Source: UMGS172 sp045546915 (GTDB taxonomy: Bacteria > Bacillota > Clostridia > Oscillospirales > Acutalibacteraceae). From it: a stretch of 13,868 nucleotides of DNA. The notes under the pieces were generated by a model. It did not search any database. It saw only the letters and a program-made list of their open reading frames with translations, and was not told the DNA's origin. Within the stretch, counting starts at the first letter, position 1; each line of letters begins with the position of its first letter. The stretch spans positions 1 to 13,868 of the forward strand of contig JAZQDU010000002.1 in the NCBI GenBank assembly GCA_045546915.1. Reading direction: 5' to 3'. This document shows, piece after piece, positions 1-6,230 of this stretch. A program made the translations under genes and the position numbers.

Positions 1-35
1 TCTTAAAAGAATTGGTGGGTGATGATGATGAATAA
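1..35 (+). CDS. 3' end of an upstream gene (partial, frame uncertain)
   Basis: The first bases probably carry the tail of a gene that starts before the window. Two frames are possible. One ends LKRIGG at TGA 20-22, giving a TGATG overlap with the next start. The other ends LKELVGDDDE at TAA 33-35. Too little remains to choose between them or to assign any function. Confidence 0.3.
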   Translation, partial: LKELVGDDDE

Positions 36-165
36 ATACATATTTCCCTGTTTATTAATCGCATTGGATTTAGGTGCTGCAGTTACGTATCTTTTAAACG
101 GTGATGTAAAAAATGCTGTGTATTGGGTTGCTGCTGCAGTACTTAACGTCTGCGTGACGTTTTAA
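28..165 (+). CDS. Small two-helix membrane protein (45 aa)
   Basis: This short ORF begins MNKYIFPC and ends VCVTF. Residues about 4-23 and 30-45 are hydrophobic and separated by a short polar turn (NGDVKN), so it looks like a two-helix inner-membrane hairpin. Three ATGs stand in a row (22, 25, 28). GGTGA at 18-22 is best spaced for the third, so 28 is chosen; a start at 22 would add two Met. Similar 45-50 aa peptides beginning MNKYIFP recur in Clostridia phages and mobile elements as I recall them, without a known function. It lies directly after the upstream gene and 27-32 bases before the next one, so it is probably co-transcribed. Confidence 0.65.
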   Translation: MNKYIFPCLLIALDLGAAVTYLLNGDVKNAVYWVAAAVLNVCVTF

Positions 166-197
166 TAAAAATCAAAAAATATAAAGGAGTAATGAAA

Positions 198-472
198 ATG
201 TTAAACAAGAAAGTAATTATCAGAGCAGACAGAGCAGGAGTATTCTTTGGAACGCTTAAAGAAAAGAACGGCACAGAGGTTGTCCTTACCGATTGCCGCA
301 GGTTATGGTATTGGAGTGGTGCTGCAAGTATTTCTCAATTAGCAGTTGATGGAACAAGCAATCCAAGAGATTGCAAGTTCACTGTAACCGTACCTAAAAT
401 AATCATAACAGGCGTTATTGAAATTATCCCCTGTTCGGAGCAGGCTATCAAATCCATTGAGGGTGTAAAGGA

Positions 473-485
<13 letters not shown>
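198..485 (+). CDS. Small phage protein resembling DUF6948 (95 aa)
   Basis: A compact soluble protein with the central signature LTDCRRLWYWSGAASISQLA (about residues 30-49), followed by a beta-rich C-terminal half containing a KFTVTVPK segment and an isoleucine-rich strand. From memory this matches the small phage family DUF6948; its function is unknown. AGGAG at 185-189 lies only 2 bases from the ATG at 192 but 8 bases from the ATG at 198. The protein therefore probably starts MLNKKVII rather than MKMLNKK. The 3' end overlaps the next gene by 13 bases, suggesting translational coupling. Family assignment is recall; function is not inferred. Confidence 0.75.
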
Positions 486-1211
<726 letters not shown>

Positions 1212-1228
<17 letters not shown>

Positions 1229-1520
1229 TTTACCGGGCAAAATTTCAAATAATCAAATGAAGGTCTTGCAAGAGTTTTGTAATGAACAGTTTTCAAAAGA
1301 TGCACGAGACCACACGCGGCGAATACTTAAAATTGCTTGTGTTGCCTTAAACGAAAAGTTTGGGTTTGGTGCCGAGCGTTGCGGCGAGTTTCTTTCCGAA
1401 GTTACAAAAATATCAGATGAACATATATCGGATGAAGTTTTTTGGATTCATGCAGACAAAAGGCTTCAACAGATGGGTGTACCGTTTGAAAAGGAAGATT
1501 ACGAAAGGATGGGATTATAA
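1212..1520 (+). CDS. Unrecognised small phage protein (102 aa)
   Basis: I do not recognise a family. The protein starts (M)KARISLPGKIS, is mixed alpha-helical and charged, and carries a KFGFGAERCGEFL segment in the middle and a QQMGVPFEKED segment near the end. AGGTGA at 1201-1206 is well placed for the GTG at 1212, whereas the in-frame GTG at 1203 lies inside that ribosome binding site. The later start is therefore preferred. It overlaps the end of the repeat protein by 17 bases and ends 3 bases before the next gene, so it belongs to the same operon. The position just before a late regulator suggests an early/middle accessory or DNA-metabolism role, but nothing in the sequence proves this. 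Confidence 0.7.
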
Positions 1521-1523
1521 CCT

Positions 1524-1955
1524 ATGATATGGCAGGATTTTGCAATTGACGAACTTAAAAAGCATTTATCCCGGCAGGCATCACGATTAAATCTTGAAGA
1601 CCGAATCAAAGAATTAGACAGTCAACTCACATCCTTAGGTGGGAGTTCTGACAGCGTTCCAAAATCGGGAGGACATTCAAAAATAGAAGATATGCGTCTT
1701 AACGTTATTGTTGCACGTGACGAACTCAAAAAAAACTACAACGCTGTTGCAAAGTCGATTAAACGTGTTGAACGTGGTCTTAGCGTTCTTGACGACCGCG
1801 AACGTAAAATATTAAACGGGTTTTATATTCACAGAATGCCGGGATACATCGATAAATTGACAGAAGAACTTTTTTGTGAAAAATCTACAGTTTACAGAGT
1901 TAAAGACGAGGCGTTATACAAGTTTACTGTTGCTATGTATGGAGTCGTAGATTGA
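1524..1955 (+). CDS. ArpU/DUF1492-like late transcription regulator with sigma-region-4-type HTH (143 aa)
   Basis: Residues 1-40 are helical and charged. A Gly/Ser linker (residues 39-53, SKSGGHSK-like) is followed by a helical segment (56-85) and then a C-terminal region (88-140) reading LDDRERKIL, FYIHRMPG and KSTVYRVKDEAL. This matches the sigma-70 region 4 pattern: a conserved Leu-x-x-Arg-Glu helix, then a helix-turn-helix at about 108-132. The overall layout (N-terminal helix, Gly/Ser linker, HTH) is typical of small phage late-gene regulators of the ArpU/RinA/DUF1492 type, which usually sit immediately upstream of terminase genes, as here. It probably activates the promoter at 1971-2018. 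The family call is from pattern and position, not a search. GGGA at 1511-1514 is the likely ribosome binding site. Confidence 0.65.
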   Translation: MIWQDFAIDELKKHLSRQASRLNLEDRIKELDSQLTSLGGSSDSVPKSGGHSKIEDMRLNVIVARDELKKNYNAVAKSIKRVERGLSVLDDRERKILNGFYIHRMPGYIDKLTEELFCEKSTVYRVKDEALYKFTVAMYGVVD

Positions 1956-1970
1956 CCCCTGTTTTAAAAG

Positions 1971-2018
1971 TTGGGAAAAAAATGGGAACATTTTGCCGTT
2001 TTTATGTGTTAATATGAT
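1971..2018 (+). promoter_or_regulatory. Candidate late promoter with TGGGAA direct repeats
   Basis: TGGGAA occurs at 1972-1977 and again at 1983-1988, exactly 11 bp (one helical turn) apart. A -10-like TATGAT follows at 2013-2018. The best -35 (TTTTGC 1991-1996, 16-bp spacer) is poor, as expected for an activator-dependent promoter. It lies directly between the HTH regulator and the terminase operon. It is a prediction only; no start site is known. Confidence 0.45.
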
Positions 2019-2020
2019 AA

Positions 2021-2231
2021 GGGGTTGATTTTAAAACTAAATTTCGGAGCAGGTTTATATTTCCTGCTATTTTATGGGAGCAGGCCTATCGGTTCAAACC
2101 GTTTGGCTTGCTCTTTTGTATTGCTTTAATTCTCTCTTGTGTGTCCGGGAGTTAAAGATAAGGCATCGGAGTAGTTGTGCCGGTGAGGTGGGGTTTGGTG
2201 GGATTATAAATATTTCAGAAAGGAGCAGGTT
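2021..2231 (+). promoter_or_regulatory. Structured untranslated leader of the terminase operon
   Basis: No gene is supported in this stretch. It can form hairpins at 2048-2068 (AGCAGG/CCTGCT, loop 9), 2078-2113 (the terminator-like stem), 2132-2151 (CTCTC/GGGAG with one wobble, loop 10) and 2164-2185 (CATCGG/CCGGTG with one wobble, loop 10). The single CCTGCT (2063-2068) can alternatively pair with AGCAGG at 2079-2084, or with AGCAGG at 2224-2229 inside the terS ribosome binding site. This looks like an attenuator-type leader. A cos or terminase-binding region is an alternative reading, since such sites often lie just before terS. Confidence 0.45.
2078..2117 (+). terminator. Terminator-like hairpin upstream of terS
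   Basis: GAGCAGGCC (2078-2086) pairs with GGCTTGCTC (2105-2113) over 9 bp with one G-T wobble. An inner stem CGGT/ACCG (2090-2093 and 2098-2101) is closed by a TCAA loop. TTTT follows at 2114-2117, then a mixed T-rich stretch. The short T run makes termination strength uncertain. It may end the early transcript, attenuate the late one, or mark a terminase site. Confidence 0.5.
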
Positions 2232-2714
2232 ATGGCGAAATCAAAAATAAAAGAGTGGAAAACAGAAGAAGGTTTATTGCTAATATCGGCTTGGGCTCGT
2301 GACGGTTTAACGTATGAAGAAATAGCCACGAATATAGGAATTTGTCGTGATACACTTAACGAATGGAAAAATAAAGATTCCGACATTGCCGACGCTCTTA
2401 AAAAAGGCCGTGAGGTTTCTGACGTTATCATTGAAAACGCTTTATTTAAAAAGGCTTGTGGATATACCGTTAAAGTAAAAAAGGCTTTTAAGTTGCGTTT
2501 TGTCGATTATGATGAAATAACAGGCAGGAAGATTAAAGAGTATGAAAAAATAGAAGAGTGTTATGAAGAAGTTCACATTCCTGCTGATACTACGGCACAA
2601 ATATTCTGGCTTAAAAACAGAAAACCAAAGAATTGGCGCGACCGAATAGAAAACAAGGTTGAATTTGACGGTAAGGTGATTAACATTGTCGACGACATTG
2701 AAGAATGCGATTAG
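2232..2714 (+). CDS. terS: Terminase small subunit (160 aa)
   Basis: The small subunit recognises phage DNA at the packaging site and hands it to the large subunit. The N-terminus (about residues 10-55) holds a helix-turn-helix: a segment ending LTYEEIATNIGICRDTLNEW, typical of phage small terminases that bind the cos/pac region. A lysine-rich middle (82-110) leads to a C-terminal segment WLKNRKPKNWRDR (about 134-146) that is characteristic of this terS family in Firmicutes phages. Length is normal. AAAGGAG (2219-2225) lies 6 bases before the ATG. It is followed by terL with a 29-base overlap, the usual terS-terL pair. Its ribosome binding site contains the third AGCAGG copy of the leader. 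The call rests on the HTH, the C-terminal motif and the terL neighbour. Confidence 0.85.
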   Translation: MAKSKIKEWKTEEGLLLISAWARDGLTYEEIATNIGICRDTLNEWKNKDSDIADALKKGREVSDVIIENALFKKACGYTVKVKKAFKLRFVDYDEITGRKIKEYEKIEECYEEVHIPADTTAQIFWLKNRKPKNWRDRIENKVEFDGKVINIVDDIEECD

Positions 2715-4038
2715 GCTTTCTGATATTATCGGCGGTGGTTACGGTGCTTTTTGGAAAGATACAAACAGATATAGAGTATTAAAAGGCGGTAAAGGTAGTA
2801 AGAAATCTACCACTACTGCCTTAAATTATATCTACCGTTTAATGCGATATCCTGAAAGCAATTTACTTGTTGTTCGTGCTGTTATGAACACACACAGAGA
2901 TTCAACCTTTGCACAGCTTAAATGGGCAATGGAAAAATTACAGGTTACTCACCTTTGGCAGTGCAATGTATCACCCATGGAAATGACATATATTCCTACG
3001 GGGCAAAAGATATTATTTCGTGGTTTTGATGATGTTTTGAAATTGGCATCTACTACTGTATCAAAAGGTTATCTTTGTTGGGTGTGGATAGAAGAAGCCT
3101 ATGAAATAGAATCTGAAACGGATTTTGAGAAATTGGACTTATCTGTTCCCCGTGGTAATATTCCTGATTCGTTATTTAAGCAGACAACATTGACCTTTAA
3201 CCCTTGGAGTGCAGAGCATTGGCTTAAAAAAAGATTTTTTGATAAAAAACAAAACGGTGTTTCGACTTATTCTACCAATTATCTTATAAACGAGTTTCTT
3301 GACGATACCGACCGTAATATATTTAAAATTATGAAAGAAACAAATCCAAGAAAATATGCCGTTGCCGGTCTTGGTGAGTGGGGTATTGCTGAAGGCCTTG
3401 TATATGAAAATTGGGAAACATTAGAGTTTGATGTTAATAAATTGGGTGAGCAGGACCATACAGAGTGGCAATATCGCTCGTTTTTTGGCCTTGATTATGG
3501 TTATACCAACGACCCTACAGCGTTTATTGCTTTTTCATTAAATCCAATTACAAAGCAATTGTTTATATTTGATGAGCATTACGAAAAGAAAATGCTTAAC
3601 TCCGATATAGCAAATATGATTATTTCAAAGGGATATGCCAAAGAGCGAATAAGAGCAGATGCTGCAGAACCTAAATCGAACGACGATTTGCGAAGGCTCG
3701 GCATAAGCAGAATACAACCGAGTGTTAAAGGCAAGGACAGTATTTTAAACGGCATACAGAAGATAAGCGAATACAAAATATACGTTCATCCAAAGTGTGT
3801 TAACACAATTAAGGAACTTTCTTCGTATCGATACGAGGTGGACAAATTTGATAACGGAATCAACAAACCGATTGATTACAACAATCACCTTATGGATGCG
3901 ATGAGATATGCTTTTTACGATGTTATTTTTTATCATCCTGAAGACCCAAAGGAACGTAAAAGACTTTCTTCGGATGATTATTACAACAAATACCACGGCA
4001 TTAGTGCCGATGATTTAAGTGGAGGTTGGGGATTATAG
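2686..4038 (+). CDS. terL: Terminase large subunit, PBSX/Terminase_3-like (450 aa)
   Basis: This is the ATP-driven packaging motor and nuclease that cuts concatemeric DNA and pumps it through the portal. The N-terminal ATPase has a Walker A-like loop GGKGSKKST (residues 34-42), a Walker B WIEEAYE (134-140) with catalytic Glu, and the TFNPWSAEHW motif (170-179). The C-terminal RNase H-like nuclease has FGLDYGYTNDPTAF (Asp270), RADAAEP (Asp325) and NHLMDAMRYAF (Asp404), the expected acidic triad. Length fits the family. The start is probably TTG 2686, 6 bases after AAGGTGA (2673-2679); TTG 2698 is an alternative. Walker A has KKS where the classical form has GKS, a variant I recall among phage terminases of this type. 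Confidence 0.95.
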   Translation: MSTTLKNAIRLSDIIGGGYGAFWKDTNRYRVLKGGKGSKKSTTTALNYIYRLMRYPESNLLVVRAVMNTHRDSTFAQLKWAMEKLQVTHLWQCNVSPMEMTYIPTGQKILFRGFDDVLKLASTTVSKGYLCWVWIEEAYEIESETDFEKLDLSVPRGNIPDSLFKQTTLTFNPWSAEHWLKKRFFDKKQNGVSTYSTNYLINEFLDDTDRNIFKIMKETNPRKYAVAGLGEWGIAEGLVYENWETLEFDVNKLGEQDHTEWQYRSFFGLDYGYTNDPTAFIAFSLNPITKQLFIFDEHYEKKMLNSDIANMIISKGYAKERIRADAAEPKSNDDLRRLGISRIQPSVKGKDSILNGIQKISEYKIYVHPKCVNTIKELSSYRYEVDKFDNGINKPIDYNNHLMDAMRYAFYDVIFYHPEDPKERKRLSSDDYYNKYHGISADDLSGGWGL

Positions 4039-4265
4039 TTATTCAAATTTTAATATTACTTATGCTTTGGCTGATGAGCAACGTTTTTTGTTTGCTTGTC
4101 GGCTTTTTAATTGCTACAAAGGGTTGTTTTAAGGCAAAGGCTGAAAAGACTACAAAAGCACAAATTGACCCCGAAATTTTAAGAAAAGCAGAGCGAGAGG
4201 CAAGAGAACTACATAATATGCTGACCTATGATGGTACAGTGCAAGAAGAATTTAAGGATTATTAA
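4026..4265 (+). CDS. Small single-pass membrane protein between terL and scaffold (up to 79 aa)
   Basis: An N-terminal hydrophobic stretch (about residues 3-31, ending GFLIATKG) forms one transmembrane helix. A basic segment follows, then an acidic helical tail containing LRKAEREARELHNMLTYDG. I recall short membrane proteins with such a C-terminal YDGT-type motif in other gut prophages near the terminase or portal genes; the function is unknown. The start is unclear. TTG 4026 directly abuts GGAGG (4021-4025) with no spacer. A rare ATT at 4032 has ideal spacing, and the first in-frame ATG is 4062. The gene overlaps the end of terL. A role in virion assembly at the membrane or in superinfection exclusion would be guesswork. 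Confidence 0.65.
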   Translation: MGIIVIQILILLMLWLMSNVFCLLVGFLIATKGCFKAKAEKTTKAQIDPEILRKAEREARELHNMLTYDGTVQEEFKDY

Positions 4266-4301
4266 CGCATTTTGCGTTGATATATTAACCGTCTTTGACG
4301 G
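4264..4301 (+). promoter_or_regulatory. Two tandem small hairpins before the scaffold gene
   Basis: AACGCA-TTT-TGCGTT (4264-4278) and CCGTC-TTT-GACGG (4289-4301) are perfect stems of 6 and 5 bp, each with a TTT loop, separated by 10 AT-rich bases. The second ends immediately before the AAAGGAG ribosome binding site of the scaffold gene. Neither has a T tract, so they are more likely RNA-processing, stability or translation-control elements than terminators. Confidence 0.5.
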
Positions 4302-4315
4302 AAAGGAGTTTGTTT

Positions 4316-5077
4316 ATGAAAGAACTTAGTTTGAATCTTGAGGGCACCACACCGATAGAAGAAAACGCAGGCGACGCTTTGGAACAAGATTCTGCCACCG
4401 CACCACAGGAGCAGAACCCCGAAGTTTCAAATGAGGACGGGGGCGGCACCCCGACCGATGCGGTACCGGAACCGTTTTTAAACATTCAATTTAATCACGA
4501 GGACAAATCATTGACCCGCGAAGAAGCTACGGCTATGGCGCAAAAGGGATATGCGTATGACGATTTATTCCCAAAGTTGCAACGCGCCGCCGCTTTACAG
4601 GGCAAAGATGTTAAGGCTTTTATTGATGGCTTTGAAAAGGCTCAAGATGAAGCGTATCGTGCTGAATTGGAGGAAAAATTCGGGGACGATACCGAAACGA
4701 TTAATAGTCTTATGGAACTTTATAACTCTAAAAAAGAAAAAACCGTTAAGGCTGCTCAATCGGAACTTGAAAGGCAAAAAGAAGAACATCGTACAACCCT
4801 TGAATCGAGACTTGCAGACGAGTTTATCGAGTTGCAAAAGGAATTCCCCGAAGTAAAGGATTTTGCGTCGCTTCCTCAGTCGGTCAAGAATGTGGCTGCA
4901 GACGGGCGAAATTTATATGATGCCTATTTGCGATACCTACATACAGAAAAGAAGAAAACAGACGCAGCAAAGGCTTCGGCCGAAGCTGCAAAGAAAGCAT
5001 CGGCGGGAAATATGAAACCCGGCGGAGAACAGCAAAATGCCGTTATGACGGCGTTTATGCAAGGATTATATGGATAA
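4316..5077 (+). CDS. Capsid scaffold protein (253 aa)
   Basis: Scaffold proteins guide assembly of the major capsid protein into an empty shell and then leave. The layout is typical. There is an acidic, Pro/Gln/Asn-rich disordered N-terminus (1-55). Next comes the motif FNHEDKSLTREEATAMAQKG (59-78), a variant of the N-H-x-x-x-x-L-x-x-x-E-A-x-x-x-x-Q-K-G pattern seen in many Firmicutes phage scaffolds. A long charged helical or coiled-coil region follows (100-230), then a short C-terminal hydrophobic tail (MTAFMQGLYG). The ATG at 4316 follows AAAGGAG (4302-4308) by 7 bases; an in-frame ATG at 4295 lies upstream of that site and is rejected. The gene sits directly before the major capsid gene, as scaffolds usually do. 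Confidence 0.85.
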   Translation: MKELSLNLEGTTPIEENAGDALEQDSATAPQEQNPEVSNEDGGGTPTDAVPEPFLNIQFNHEDKSLTREEATAMAQKGYAYDDLFPKLQRAAALQGKDVKAFIDGFEKAQDEAYRAELEEKFGDDTETINSLMELYNSKKEKTVKAAQSELERQKEEHRTTLESRLADEFIELQKEFPEVKDFASLPQSVKNVAADGRNLYDAYLRYLHTEKKKTDAAKASAEAAKKASAGNMKPGGEQQNAVMTAFMQGLYG

Positions 5078-5094
5078 TAAAGGAGATTTTAATT

Positions 5095-5988
5095 ATGTCA
5101 TTTAATACTTTTCCCTTAGAAGAAGTTAAAAAATTCAGTTCTGAACTTGATAAAATCGTTACTCAGAAGGCGGTTACCGGTTTTTTTGCCGATAATGTGT
5201 TCAGACAGAAGTTTGTCGGTGCAAAAACAGTAATTATGCCTGACATTGATTTTGTTGGCCTTGCTGATTATGACAGAGACACCGGATTTTCAAAAGGTGC
5301 AACCACAATTAACCACACACCTTATACCCTTACAAAAGACAGAGGACGTCAGCTTATGCTTGACCGTGAGGACCTCGACGAGACCGGCATTGCTAATCTT
5401 GCAGGACAAATTTTGGGTGAATTCGCACGTACAAAGGTAGTACCCGAAGTAGATGCTTATACCCTTTCTAAATTGGCAGGTATTTCTGCTAATGGAGCCA
5501 ACCGTGGAGAGATAACCGGTAATTATTTTAGCGATTTTATAAGTACGATAAATTCTGTTCGCTCAAAAGCAGGTTTTGATGAAGAATTGGTTGCTTTTGT
5601 AAACAATGAGTTTTACACCGGTCTTATGAACTCACCTGAAATTGATAAAAAAATTATCGTTTCAGATTTTAAAAAGGGTGATATTAACCTAAGATACAAA
5701 ACCATTGACGGCGTAACAATAATTCCTGTTGCTGATTCGAGAATGAAAACTGAATTCCAGTTTTCAAATGATGGATTTGAAGCAGGTGAAGGTGCATCCG
5801 ATATTGGTCTTATTGTATTGCCTAAAAAGGCGGCAAGTCTCGTTAAAAAGACCGAAACCATGCGTATTTTCACACCTGAGCAGAACAAGGATGCCGATGC
5901 TTACGTATTTAATTACAGACTTTATTACGATGTTTTTGTAAAGAAGAGCAACCTTGATTTTATTCATTCGTTAGTACGCGTTAATTAA
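5095..5988 (+). CDS. Major capsid protein (297 aa)
   Basis: This is the main shell protein, probably with the HK97 fold shared by tailed phages. It begins MSFNTFPLEEVKKF and contains a loop-rich N-terminal arm, a segment DTGFSKGATT followed by YTLTKDRGRQLMLDREDLDE (about residues 62-95), and a helical spine with AGQILGEFARTKVVPEVDAY (about 103-122). A C-terminal beta-rich part ends with YRLYYDVFVKKSNLD. These match capsid proteins found in gut Firmicutes phages as I recall them. Size is normal for a capsid protein without a fused protease, and no separate protease gene is seen. AAAGGAG is well placed before the ATG at 5095, and a strong terminator follows. Together these suggest high expression uncoupled from the portal gene. 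Confidence 0.9.
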   Translation: MSFNTFPLEEVKKFSSELDKIVTQKAVTGFFADNVFRQKFVGAKTVIMPDIDFVGLADYDRDTGFSKGATTINHTPYTLTKDRGRQLMLDREDLDETGIANLAGQILGEFARTKVVPEVDAYTLSKLAGISANGANRGEITGNYFSDFISTINSVRSKAGFDEELVAFVNNEFYTGLMNSPEIDKKIIVSDFKKGDINLRYKTIDGVTIIPVADSRMKTEFQFSNDGFEAGEGASDIGLIVLPKKAASLVKKTETMRIFTPEQNKDADAYVFNYRLYYDVFVKKSNLDFIHSLVRVN

Positions 5989-5994
5989 TTTATT

Positions 5995-6034
5995 GGGGAC
6001 ATCTCTTATTTTTTTAGGGATGTCCCCTATTTTT
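5995..6034 (+). terminator. Intrinsic terminator after the capsid gene
   Basis: GGGGACATCTC (5995-6005) pairs with GGGATGTCCCC (6017-6027) over 11 bp with one G-T wobble. The loop is 11 nt and T-rich, and TATTTTT follows at 6028-6034. This is a strong Rho-independent terminator just after the capsid stop codon. It would let scaffold and capsid be made in excess over portal and tail proteins, with partial read-through feeding the downstream genes. Confidence 0.9.
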
Positions 6035-6044
6035 GGAGTGCAAT

Positions 6045-6230
6045 ATGAGATTAGTTAGTTTTTACGGAAATGAAGTTGTTATTACAGATGATAAAAGAAA
6101 AATAGAATGGCTTAAATCACAAGGTTTTAAAGAACAAGAACCTATAAAAAAAGAACTCCCCAAAAAGGAAGGAGCGAATGAAAATGCAAAACGAAAAAGT
6201 AAAAATAACGCCAAAGGAAATATTCGATGA
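6045..6230 (+). CDS. Small basic phage protein upstream of portal (61 aa)
   Basis: The N-terminal 35 residues (MRLVSFYGNEVVITDDKRKIEWLKSQGF split over a beta hairpin and a helix) look folded. The C-terminal half is a Lys/Glu/Asn-rich tail. Short proteins of this shape, with a final G-F-K after a helix, are common in phage head modules as small head or linker proteins; I cannot name the family. GGAG (6035-6038) lies 6 bases before ATG 6045, so the in-frame TTG at 6033, which overlaps the terminator, is rejected. The tail runs 53 bases into the portal gene in another frame, so part of its low-complexity end is constrained by the portal's ribosome binding site and N-terminus. Confidence 0.65.
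   Translation: MRLVSFYGNEVVITDDKRKIEWLKSQGFKEQEPIKKELPKKEGANENAKRKSKNNAKGNIR

Noticed and set aside
434..444. TTCGGAGCAGG also occurs at 2043-2053
   Set aside because: The copy at 434 lies inside a coding region with no nearby partner stem; an 11-base match is plausibly chance or a ribosome-binding-like purine run.
2091..2100. GGTTCAAACC resembling a tRNA T-loop
   Set aside because: The flanking bases do not form a 5-bp T-stem with a 7-base loop, and no acceptor, D or anticodon arms are present. It is the tip of the terminator-like hairpin.
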